Source: Acidobacteria bacterium Mor1
Lineage (GTDB): Bacteria > Acidobacteriota > Polarisedimenticolia > Polarisedimenticolales > Polarisedimenticolaceae
DNA: 18,752 bases
Assembly: GCA_001664505.1 (NCBI GenBank)
Contig: CP011806.1
Location: 1,842,564 to 1,861,315 of the forward strand
Direction: 5' to 3'
Below are positions 7,303 through 15,883 of the stretch, one piece after another; position 1 is the stretch's first letter; each line of letters opens with the position of its first letter. Made by a program: the position numbers and the translations under genes. The notes beneath the pieces were generated by a model that was not told the DNA's origin, made no database searches, and saw only the letters and a list, made by a program, of their open reading frames with translations.

Positions 7303-7590
7303 ATGAAAGTGACGCCCCTTTACGACCGCGTGCTGCTGCAGCGTGTCGAAGAGAAGGAAACGAAGAAGGGCAGCATCATCATCCCGGACACGGCCAAGGA
7401 AAAGCCGATGGAAGGCAAGGTGATCGCCGTCGGCGCCGGTCGCGTCGAAAAAGACGGCCAGCGGACTCCCCTCGAGGTGAAGGTCGGCGATCGGGTGCTG
7501 TTCGGTAAGTACGCCGGCACCGAGATCAAGATCGACTCCGAGGAGCACATCATCCTGCGTGAGGACGAGATCCTCGGGATCATCAAGTAG
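7303..7590 (+). CDS. groES: Co-chaperonin GroES
   Basis: GroES forms the heptameric lid of the GroEL cavity in the cytoplasm. The 95-residue product is the normal length and shows the family pattern: [15 protein letters not shown] at the N-terminus, the mobile loop [26 protein letters not shown] with its IIIP contact motif, [21 protein letters not shown], and the ending [12 protein letters not shown] 7303 has a strong AGGAGGT Shine-Dalgarno at 7287-7293 with a 9-nt spacer. It is followed by groEL after 87 bp, with a hairpin and T-run between them. Identification is certain. Confidence 0.98.
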   Translation: MKVTPLYDRVLLQRVEEKETKKGSIIIPDTAKEKPMEGKVIAVGAGRVEKDGQRTPLEVKVGDRVLFGKYAGTEIKIDSEEHIILREDEILGIIK

Positions 7591-7604
7591 CCCGTTTTCC
7601 GGCC

Positions 7605-7627
7605 ACGCCGCATCCGCGGCGTTTTTT
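7605..7627 (+). terminator. Intrinsic terminator or attenuator between groES and groEL
   Basis: A 7-bp perfect stem (ACGCCGC/GCGGCGT, loop ATCC) runs straight into six T residues, the form of a Rho-independent terminator. It begins 15 nt after the groES stop and lies 51 nt before the groEL start, inside what should be one operon. It probably terminates partially, so groES would be transcribed more than groEL, or it may act as an mRNA-processing or stability element. Confidence 0.65.
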
Positions 7628-7653
7628 GATTTCGCAAAAGATTCTGCAGATAG

Positions 7654-9330
<1,677 letters not shown>

Positions 9331-9359
9331 GCCTCCCACGCACCTAGCGACTGCTTATG

Positions 9360-9395
9360 GCCCCGGTCGGCATCTGCCGGCCGGGGCTTTTTCTT
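9360..9395 (+). terminator. Strong Rho-independent terminator after groEL
   Basis: A 13-bp GC-rich stem with one G-T pair (left arm 9360-9372, right arm 9375-9387; effective loop ATCT) is followed by TTTTTCTTT. It lies 29 nt after the groEL stop and ends the groESL unit. Confidence 0.9.
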
Positions 9396-9451
9396 TGCTC
9401 GCGGCAAAACGATAATTCCCGGTCAGTGTGCCACCGAAGGCATCCTTGCCC

Positions 9452-9480
9452 TTGTGTCCCGACGATCACTGGGGTATACC
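9452..9480 (+). promoter_or_regulatory. Possible promoter giving a leaderless transcript
   Basis: TTGTGT (9452-9457) and TATACC (9475-9480) are separated by 17 bp. A start 7 bp after the -10 would be 9487, the A of the ATG of the small His-rich gene. No Shine-Dalgarno precedes that ATG, which agrees with a leaderless message. Both boxes are only partial matches. Confidence 0.35.
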
Positions 9481-9486
9481 TGCGCG

Positions 9487-9801
9487 ATGCTTCAAAGGTC
9501 GTTCACGCGCCGCGCGCTGGCGGTCGCCCTGTTGGCGATCCTCGGTGCGGTGTGGCTCCCTGCCACTTTCGGGCACGAGCACGACCACGTTCATGGCCAA
9601 GACCTCGGCCATGAGGAAGGCGATCACAGCGCCCCCTGCGCCACCTGCGTGGTCGAATCGGCTCACGCCGAGGATGCACCCTCAGACGGCGGCTGCGCTC
9701 AGCCTGCTCCCGCTCAGAGCCGTCTGGTCGCGATCGAAGACGTCCGGCCGGACGGCCACACGACGCTTCGGCAGGCCGGGCGCGCGCCACCGGCTGTCTG
9801 A
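9487..9801 (+). CDS. Small exported His-rich protein with CxxC motif (putative metal binding)
   Basis: The 104-residue product has a basic N-terminus (MLQRSFTRR), a hydrophobic segment (10-26) typical of a signal peptide or anchor, then HEHDHVH (four His at 30, 32, 34, 36), further His at 42 and 47, a CATC motif (C51, C54) and H60. The arrangement resembles small DUF2946-like proteins found near TonB receptors and heavy-metal genes. I infer periplasmic binding of Zn, Cu or Ni, not proven. The tail (about 75-104) is unremarkable. The same frame is open upstream to a GTG at 9454, but ATG 9487 gives a cleaner signal peptide and fits the putative promoter. It lies 214 bp before the TonB receptor on the same strand and may be its accessory protein. 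Confidence 0.6.
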   Translation: MLQRSFTRRALAVALLAILGAVWLPATFGHEHDHVHGQDLGHEEGDHSAPCATCVVESAHAEDAPSDGGCAQPAPAQSRLVAIEDVRPDGHTTLRQAGRAPPAV

Positions 9802-10015
9802 TCCCTCCTAGTTCCGTCGATCGCTGTCCTACTCGGGGCTCCCTGTCCTGACTGGGGCGTAGGCGCGCCACCGGATCCATCGGAGCCGTGGGCACCGGCG
9901 GTCGATCGCTCCGTTCGTCGTTCCTGCCTGTCTGCCACCACGGGTCTCAACCCGGGGGCGGACTCAGGAACACCCTGACCCTGAAAATTCGCGCGACCAA
10001 CTTACGAGGATTGGA
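9802..10015 (+). other. Intergenic leader before the TonB receptor operon
   Basis: No gene fits in these 214 bp. Two small hairpins are visible: CGGGT-CTCA-ACCCG (about 9940-9953) and TCAGG-AACAC-CCTGA (9964-9978). Neither is followed by a T-run. A GAGGA Shine-Dalgarno at 10006-10010 serves ATG 10016. I see no convincing -35/-10 pair, so the receptor may be read through from the small His-rich gene or from a promoter type I cannot recognise. Confidence 0.5.
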
Positions 10016-12184
10016 ATGAAGTCACGATGGACCGCTGCCCTTTTGTGCGTCGCCATGGCGCTCACGCTCGGTTGGGCCCGAGCCGAGGAAGACACCTCCT
10101 CCGAAGAAAGCGCCGACGAGTCGACCCGCTCCTCTTCCGTCAAGGAAGAGGTCACCGTCGTCGGCACGCGGCCGGCCTACCGGGGTGAGTTCGATGACCG
10201 CGAGACCCCCCAGGCCGAGCAGACGATCGACCAGGAGGTGTTGACCAACGCCGGAGCGTTGGACCTCAACCAGGCGCTGGACCTCTCGGCGTCGGTTGCC
10301 CGGCAGAACAACTTCGGGGGGCTGTGGAACAGTTTCGCCGTGCGCGGCTTCGTCGGCGACGAGAACCTGCCGAGCAACTTCCTGGTCAACGGCTTCAACG
10401 CCGGCCGTGGCTTCGGCGGACCGAGGGATCTCTCGGGCATCGAAAGCGTCGAGGTGCTCAAGGGCCCCCGCGCCGCGCTGTACGGCCGCGGTGAGCCGGG
10501 CGGCACCATCAACCTGGTGACGAAGCGCGCCTACCTGGGAGCCTCGAGAAACGAGATCTCCCTCGGTGCCGGACGTTTCGACACCTACCGCGCCGACTTC
10601 GACTTCAACGTGCCCACCTCGGACACCTTCGCCTTCCGGTTCGTCGGCTTCTACGAGGATGCGGAGAGCTTCCGGGACACGATCGAAACCCAGCGCCAGG
10701 GCGCGACTCCCTCGTTCCTCTGGCGTCCGTCGGACCGGACCCAGCTGGTCTACGAGATCGAGTACAGCGAACAGGAGCTTCCCTTCGATCGCGGAGTGCT
10801 GGCGGTCAACGGTCAGCTCGGGCTGATCCCCGAGAGCCGGTTCCTCGGCGAACCCGGCGACGGCCCGATGCAGGCAGATGTGCTGGGGCACCAGATCGAG
10901 TTCCAGCATGACTTCAACGACAACTGGGGCATTCTCGCCGGCGTCAACTTCCGCGATACGTCGCTGGAAGGCTTCTCCACCGAGGCGGAGCTCTCGGCCA
11001 GCCGCCAGCAGCTGTTCGTCGACGGTGAAACCCTGACCCGGCAGCGCCGCTTCCGCGACTACGATTCGGAGTACCGGGTCTTCCGCGTCGAACTCAAGGG
11101 TGGTTTCAACACCGGCAGCGCCCGGCACAACCTGATCGTCGGCGTCGATTCCGACCGCTTCGAGAACGACCAGGTGTTCTTGCGCGCCCGCGCCCCTTCG
11201 CTTGCCAGCAACCCGACTCTCGAGCAGCTGCAGGCGATCAACATCTTCAACCCTGTCTACGGTCAGTTCCCGCTGCCGACCCCGACCCCTCTGACCAACC
11301 GGGTCGAGGTCCAGGAATCGGTCGGCCTCTACATCCAGGACCAGATCGACCTCAGCGACCGGGTGGCCGCCCGCCTGGGCGTGCGCTTCGACGACTACGA
11401 GCAGAACCTGAACAACCGCGCGTCGGATACTCGTTCACAGCAGACCGAGGACGAGGTCAGCCCCCAGTTCGGCCTTGTGTTCGACGCCACCGACGACGTG
11501 GCGCTCTACCTGGCCTACGGCGAGAACTTCCGCCCCCTCTCGGGCGCGGACTTCGACGGCAACCCCTTCGCGCCGAACCGCGCCGAGTCGGCGGAGATCG
11601 GCGCCAAGTTCGCCCTACGCGGCGGCAAGCTCAGCGCGACCGCCAGCATCTTCCAGGGTGAGCAGGAGAACATCCTGGTCGGCGACCCGGTCAACGCGTT
11701 CTTCAACATCGCGGCAGGTGAGGCGGAAACACAGGGCCTCGAGTTCGACATGCAGGGCGAGGTCGCTCCCGGCCTTCAGCTCTGGTTCTCCTACGCCTAC
11801 GTCGATGCCGAACTGACCACCGACGGCCTGGATCCGAACTTCGCGCTTCCGATCGCCGCCGGCGACCGGTTGCTGAACATCCCGGAACAGACCGCGAGCC
11901 TGCAGCTGGCCAAGCGTGTCGATCTCGCCGGCCGGGCGACACGGATCGGGGGCAACGTGCTCCACGTCGGCGAACGGCTGGGAGAGGTCGCCACCGACTT
12001 CGAGCTGCCCGAGTACACCCTGGTCGGCCTGTTCGCCAACATCGACTTCGAGAACGGCATCTCGCTGAGGGCCGAGGCGAACAACATCTTCGACGAGGAG
12101 TACTACACCAACTCGTTCTCCCAGCTCTGGATCCAGCCCGGGATGCCCTTCAACTTCCGGCTGGTCGGGAAGTACCGCTATTGA
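10016..12184 (+). CDS. TonB-dependent outer-membrane receptor, siderophore-receptor type
   Basis: This is a 22-strand outer-membrane barrel with a plug, energised by TonB-ExbBD to import a scarce ligand. The 722-residue product has a signal peptide (1-23, ending ARA), a Ser/Glu-rich linker, a TonB box EEVTVVGTR (44-52), a plug (about 60-172) with VRGF, VNGF and VLKGPRAALYGRGEPGGTINLVTK, then a barrel ending in an aromatic residue (FRLVGKYRY), the normal BamA-type C-terminal signal. The plug motifs match the siderophore-receptor subgroup (FhuA/FpvA type), but the ligand cannot be read from sequence. GAGGA lies 5 nt before the ATG. The stop overlaps the TTG start of the ABC ATPase by 4 nt (TTGA). 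Downstream genes are an ABC ATPase and two permeases, not a standard siderophore ABC importer. Confidence 0.94.
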   Translation: MKSRWTAALLCVAMALTLGWARAEEDTSSEESADESTRSSSVKEEVTVVGTRPAYRGEFDDRETPQAEQTIDQEVLTNAGALDLNQALDLSASVARQNNFGGLWNSFAVRGFVGDENLPSNFLVNGFNAGRGFGGPRDLSGIESVEVLKGPRAALYGRGEPGGTINLVTKRAYLGASRNEISLGAGRFDTYRADFDFNVPTSDTFAFRFVGFYEDAESFRDTIETQRQGATPSFLWRPSDRTQLVYEIEYSEQELPFDRGVLAVNGQLGLIPESRFLGEPGDGPMQADVLGHQIEFQHDFNDNWGILAGVNFRDTSLEGFSTEAELSASRQQLFVDGETLTRQRRFRDYDSEYRVFRVELKGGFNTGSARHNLIVGVDSDRFENDQVFLRARAPSLASNPTLEQLQAINIFNPVYGQFPLPTPTPLTNRVEVQESVGLYIQDQIDLSDRVAARLGVRFDDYEQNLNNRASDTRSQQTEDEVSPQFGLVFDATDDVALYLAYGENFRPLSGADFDGNPFAPNRAESAEIGAKFALRGGKLSATASIFQGEQENILVGDPVNAFFNIAAGEAETQGLEFDMQGEVAPGLQLWFSYAYVDAELTTDGLDPNFALPIAAGDRLLNIPEQTASLQLAKRVDLAGRATRIGGNVLHVGERLGEVATDFELPEYTLVGLFANIDFENGISLRAEANNIFDEEYYTNSFSQLWIQPGMPFNFRLVGKYRY

Positions 12185-12909
12185 GCGATCCCGGCGCCCA
12201 GAGACTGGAGGCCGACAACCTCTGCGTGAACCGGGGCGGCAAGTCCGTTCTCGAGGACCTGTCGTTCTCGGTCGCGTCGAGGGAGGTCTACGCCCTCCTG
12301 GGCGGTAACGGCGCAGGCAAGTCGACGACACTGCTGGTGTTCCTCGGCTTCCTGCCCGTTGCCCGGGGAGAGGCTCGAGTCAGCGGCAAGACCGCATCGG
12401 CGCACCCTAACGAAGTGCGCCGGTGCGCCGCTTACCTGCCGGAGAGCGTCTCGCTCTACCCGCACCTCACGGCCCGGGAGAATCTGGACTATTTCCTGAA
12501 GCTCGCGGGTATCGCGCCCCAGGCGACGGCGGTCGAGTCGGCGCTGGACCGGGTCGGGCTGCAGTCCTCGGTGCGAGACATGCGCATGGGAAGTTTCTCC
12601 AAGGGCATGCGTCAGAAGGTAGCCATCGCCCTGGCGCTCCTGCGGGACACCGAGATTCTGCTGCTCGACGAGCCGACATCGGGGCTCGATCCCAGGGGCA
12701 TCGACGAGTTCCATGGCCTGATTCGAGGCCTGTCCGACGCAGGCAAGACGGTCCTGATGGTGACCCACGACGTCTACGGCGCCTGCCAGGTAGCCGATCG
12801 CATCGGCCTGCTGCGCGATCGCAAGCTGGTTGCGGAGTTCGAAGCGCCTTCCGGCGGACGCATAGATACCGAGACCGTTCATCGCGCCTTCGGCGGGGGG
12901 TCGCTGTGA
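12181..12909 (+). CDS. ABC transporter ATP-binding protein, NosF/ABC-2 type
   Basis: The 242-residue nucleotide-binding subunit powers the two membrane proteins encoded next. Motifs in order: Walker A GGNGAGKST (41-49), YLPESVSLYPHLTARENL with Glu88 in place of the Q-loop Gln (as I recall for NosF-like ATPases), signature SFSKGMRQK (138-146), Walker B ILLLDEPTSGLDP (159-171) and switch His196 in VTHD. The start is TTG 12181 overlapping the receptor stop; later starts would cut into the first beta strand (LEADNLCV). The strand order and lack of extra domains fit ABC-2-type systems such as NosF, which works with NosY in copper-site assembly. The substrate and direction of transport are unknown. 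The stop overlaps the next GTG by 4 nt. Confidence 0.93.
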   Translation: MSDPGAQRLEADNLCVNRGGKSVLEDLSFSVASREVYALLGGNGAGKSTTLLVFLGFLPVARGEARVSGKTASAHPNEVRRCAAYLPESVSLYPHLTARENLDYFLKLAGIAPQATAVESALDRVGLQSSVRDMRMGSFSKGMRQKVAIALALLRDTEILLLDEPTSGLDPRGIDEFHGLIRGLSDAGKTVLMVTHDVYGACQVADRIGLLRDRKLVAEFEAPSGGRIDTETVHRAFGGGSL

Positions 12910-14345
12910 GCACCCTCATCTCCATCGCCTTCGAAGAGTGGAGACACTGGAGCCGGTCTCGAATGGCGCTCTGGGCCGGGGGCGTCCTTGCCGCGCTGTT
13001 GATCACGACCTCGCTGGTGACCGTCGCGCGAATGGATGCAGAGCGACAAGCGCGGCTCGATCACCAGCAAGGGGCCGAGGATGCGTTCACCTCACAGCCC
13101 GACCGACACCCGCACCGCATGGTGCACTACGGACACTATCTCTTTCGCCTCCCCTCGCCGCTGACGGCAATGGAACCGGGAGTAGATCCGGTAACCGGCC
13201 AGGCGATCTTCCTCGAGGGTCACCGCCAGAACACCGCGGCCGGCTCCGAGGCCAACCGCAGCGCATTTCTCGGGGATCTTTCCTGGCCGAGTCCGGCGCT
13301 GCTCTACCAGTTCTTCGTTCCGTTGCTGCTGATCCTGCTGGGGTACGCGGCGGTGGTGCGCGAGCGAGAGAACCGCACCTTGGTGGCGCTGATGTCACAG
13401 GGGGTCGGCGGCGGCCGGATCATGTCGGGCAAGGGGCTCGCCCTCGGCGCCGCGGCGGCCCTCTCCTTGTTGCCCGCGCTGGTCATCGGCGGGCGGGCTG
13501 TCCTGATGGGCGAGGCCTGGAGCGCGGTGGCTTCCATGCTGGCCGTCTACATGGGCTATCTGGTCTTGTGGTGCGTGTTGGTGCTGTGCATCTCTTCCTG
13601 GGCCCGTACCCGGGGTGCCGCGCTGACCTCCCTGCTGGCGCTCTGGCTGGTAGTCACCCTGGTCATTCCCGGGATCGCCGTCCACTGGGCCGCGACCACC
13701 TCCCCCTCCCCCGGGAAGATCTCGACGGATTTCGCCATGCAGGCCGAGCTGCGGACCATGGGCGACGGGCACAACGCCTCGGACCCCGCCTTCGCCGCCT
13801 TCCGCGACCGGGTGCTCAGCCAATACGACGTCGACGAGATCGAAGAGCTCCCGGTCAACTGGCGCGGTCTCGTGGCGGAACACTCCGAGGCCAAGCTGAC
13901 CGAACTGATGAACCGCTACGCCGAGCAGCGCATGACCCAGGAAGAGGCACAGGCCCGGGCCGTCGGACTCTTCGGCTGGTTGTCCCCGTACCTTGCGATC
14001 GGCAACGCATCGCGAACCCTGTCCGGCGCGGACCTGGCGACGCACCACCGGTTCCTGCGAGAGGCGGAGCGGGTCCGCTTCGATTTCGTGCAGTCGCTGA
14101 ACCGGGCTCATGCCGAACAGATGGCCTACGCCGACGACATCAACCGTAGCCGGGATGCCGCCGCCGAGCGCCGGACCCGCATCAGCGCCGACAACTGGAA
14201 AGTGCTCGAAACCTTCGAGTTCGAGCCCGCCCCGGCAGCGGAACGGATCGAGCGGGCGCTTCCTGCCGTTGCGATGCTGGCGCTGTGGCTGGCTGCCGCG
14301 GCCGCAGCGTCGGTGATCGCGGCCCGGAGGCTCGGTCTCCAATGA
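12906..14345 (+). CDS. ABC-2 type permease with large periplasmic domain (DUF3526-like), first subunit
   Basis: The 479-residue integral membrane protein has six predicted spans (about 22-42, 132-152, 176-200, 207-230, 237-260, 452-472). A 90-residue extracytoplasmic loop lies between spans 1 and 2, rich in His and Pro (RHPHRMVHYGHYLF), and a roughly 190-residue loop between spans 5 and 6 carries mostly charged helices. Two such periplasmic loops, the ERENRTL motif after span 2 and tandem pairing with a second similar gene are characters of the DUF3526/NosY-related ABC-2 permeases. It starts with GTG at 12906, overlapping the ATPase stop, and ends overlapping the next ATG by 4 nt. The His-rich loop might touch a metal ligand, but this is speculation. 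Confidence 0.88.
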   Translation: MSTLISIAFEEWRHWSRSRMALWAGGVLAALLITTSLVTVARMDAERQARLDHQQGAEDAFTSQPDRHPHRMVHYGHYLFRLPSPLTAMEPGVDPVTGQAIFLEGHRQNTAAGSEANRSAFLGDLSWPSPALLYQFFVPLLLILLGYAAVVRERENRTLVALMSQGVGGGRIMSGKGLALGAAAALSLLPALVIGGRAVLMGEAWSAVASMLAVYMGYLVLWCVLVLCISSWARTRGAALTSLLALWLVVTLVIPGIAVHWAATTSPSPGKISTDFAMQAELRTMGDGHNASDPAFAAFRDRVLSQYDVDEIEELPVNWRGLVAEHSEAKLTELMNRYAEQRMTQEEAQARAVGLFGWLSPYLAIGNASRTLSGADLATHHRFLREAERVRFDFVQSLNRAHAEQMAYADDINRSRDAAAERRTRISADNWKVLETFEFEPAPAAERIERALPAVAMLALWLAAAAAASVIAARRLGLQ

Positions 14346-15607
14346 GCGGCTCCGCCCTGCCCCGGGAGTTCTGGCTGGTTCTGCGCGACCGAGCCTTCGT
14401 CGCGTGGCTGCTGGCGACCCTGCTGCTGGCCGGCTTCGCGGTCTGGTCCGGCAGTCGTGAGGTCGGACAGCAACTGGAGCTCGTTCACGAGCTGACTCGA
14501 GCCGACGACGAGGATCGGCGCACGACCTTCGGCCAGCAATCGGACTGGGGCAGCGCCGCCTACTACACCTTCCATTTCACTCACGAGCCGCCGTCCGAAC
14601 TGGCCTTCGCGGCGCTAGGGCAGCGGGACAGCATGCCCTGGAAACACCGGGTCCGCATGCTGGCCCTGGAAGGACAGATCTACGAGTCCGACCTGAGCAA
14701 TCCCGCCATCGCGCTTTTGGGACGTTTCGACTTCGCCTTCTTTGCCGCGCTGCTGCTGCCGGTGATCCTGATCGCCGGCCTGATCGACCTGCGGGCCGGC
14801 GAGCGGGACGCGGGCCGTCTCGAACTGCTCGAAGCGACCGCGGCCTCTGCGGCGGCGCTGTGGCGGCTACGCGGCGGGCTTCGCTTGCTCCTGATCTGCC
14901 TGGCCGCGTTGCTGCCGCTCTGGATCGGGGGGATCGTGAACGGCGCAGGTGCGTTGCCGGTGCTTCTGGCCTCGGGGGTGGTCCTGCTGCACGCGGCATT
15001 CTGGGGTCTGCTGGCGATGACGGTCGGGAGCCGGCAACAACCCGCCGTGGTGCTGCTGATCGGCATGATCGCGGCCTGGCTGGTGTTCGCGCTGGTCGTC
15101 CCGAGCACCGCGCGGGTGGCTATCGATCGCATGGTAGAGCTCCCGGCCCTCGCCGATATCGCGCTGACCCAGCGGGAGACCGTCAACGACGCCTGGGACC
15201 TGCCCAAGGAAGCGACCATGACCCGCTTCGTCGAACGCTACCCGGAGTGGGAGCACTCGGCCGAGATCTCGCGCCCCTTCGAATGGAAGTGGTACTACGC
15301 GTTCCAACAGGTCGGCGATCAAAGCGTGGAGGAGATCTCCGAAGCGCTTCGCCAGGGCCGCCGCAAGCGCGATCGCTACGCCGGGTGGGCTGCCCTGCTC
15401 TCGCCGCCTGCGCTGGTCGAGCGGACGCTGCAGCGGCTGGCGGGAACCGACGCGGTTTCGCTCCTGGAGTACGAGGAGAAGGTCCGGGATTTCCATCGGC
15501 AGCTGCGGGAGTTTCACTACCCTCGCCTGTTCGAGGACGCATCCTTCGACCCGGCGGGCATCGATCAACTGCCGCGGTTCGATGCGAGCGCGGCGAACGC
15601 TCCCTAG
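14342..15607 (+). CDS. ABC-2 type permease (DUF3526-like), second subunit
   Basis: The 421-residue product has the same plan as the preceding permease: span 1 (19-35), an extracytoplasmic loop (36-128, with YYTFHFTHEPPSELAF), spans at about 130-149, 178-198, 205-226 and 233-253, and the LRAGERDAGRLELL motif equivalent to ERENRTL of its partner. It then has a long hydrophilic C-terminal domain (254-421, including FEWKWYYAFQQ and LLSPPALVERTL) with no final transmembrane helix, so its C-terminus should lie on the opposite side from that of the first permease. ATG 14342 overlaps the upstream stop (ATGA). Together the two would form a heterodimeric channel. It is the last gene of the operon; only a weak hairpin (15617-15630) and a T-run (15652-15656) follow. 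Confidence 0.87.
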   Translation: MSGSALPREFWLVLRDRAFVAWLLATLLLAGFAVWSGSREVGQQLELVHELTRADDEDRRTTFGQQSDWGSAAYYTFHFTHEPPSELAFAALGQRDSMPWKHRVRMLALEGQIYESDLSNPAIALLGRFDFAFFAALLLPVILIAGLIDLRAGERDAGRLELLEATAASAAALWRLRGGLRLLLICLAALLPLWIGGIVNGAGALPVLLASGVVLLHAAFWGLLAMTVGSRQQPAVVLLIGMIAAWLVFALVVPSTARVAIDRMVELPALADIALTQRETVNDAWDLPKEATMTRFVERYPEWEHSAEISRPFEWKWYYAFQQVGDQSVEEISEALRQGRRKRDRYAGWAALLSPPALVERTLQRLAGTDAVSLLEYEEKVRDFHRQLREFHYPRLFEDASFDPAGIDQLPRFDASAANAP

Positions 15608-15616
15608 CTCCCGACT

Positions 15617-15656
15617 CGGCGCTCGCGCCGGATGCGAACCTGCGCTCGCTCTTTTT
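15617..15656 (+). terminator. Weak terminator candidate after the ABC operon
   Basis: A 5-bp stem CGGCG-CTCG-CGCCG (15617-15630) lies 9 nt after the last stop, and a run of five T occurs at 15652-15656. The 21-nt distance between them makes this a poor intrinsic terminator; Rho-dependent ending is possible. Confidence 0.25.
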
Positions 15657-15767
15657 GAATGCCGGTTTCCCACAACTGCAATGCGGGCATGACAAACCGA
15701 CCAAGCGATGTCCAGGAACGAACCCGTACGCCCGGATAATCTCTCTATCCCCCACAATTAATTGAAC

Positions 15768-15810
15768 TTGCAGCCCCGATCGGTCGGTTATGCTCCGCGG
15801 CACCGATCGG
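15768..15810 (+). promoter_or_regulatory. Putative promoter/operator region of the subtilase gene with two CCGATCGG palindromes
   Basis: CCGATCGG occurs at 15776-15783 and 15803-15810, 27 bp apart, with similar flanks. A possible -10 TATGCT (15789-15794) lies between them; TTGCAG (15768-15773) is a weak -35 with a 15-bp spacer. The paired palindromes around the -10 suggest a repressor site. The rest of the 276-bp gap shows no gene. Confidence 0.3.
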
Positions 15811-15883
15811 ACCGAGGGTCCGACACCGGCCGGCTTAAGTGAATGAGTTGTCGTCCATCGATGACGCTAACGGAGGGGCATTC

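Noticed and set aside
9930-10000. Cobalamin riboswitch before the TonB receptor
   Set aside because: GACTCAGGAACACC faintly recalls a B12 box, but the other conserved segments and an expression platform are missing, and the receptor is of siderophore type.
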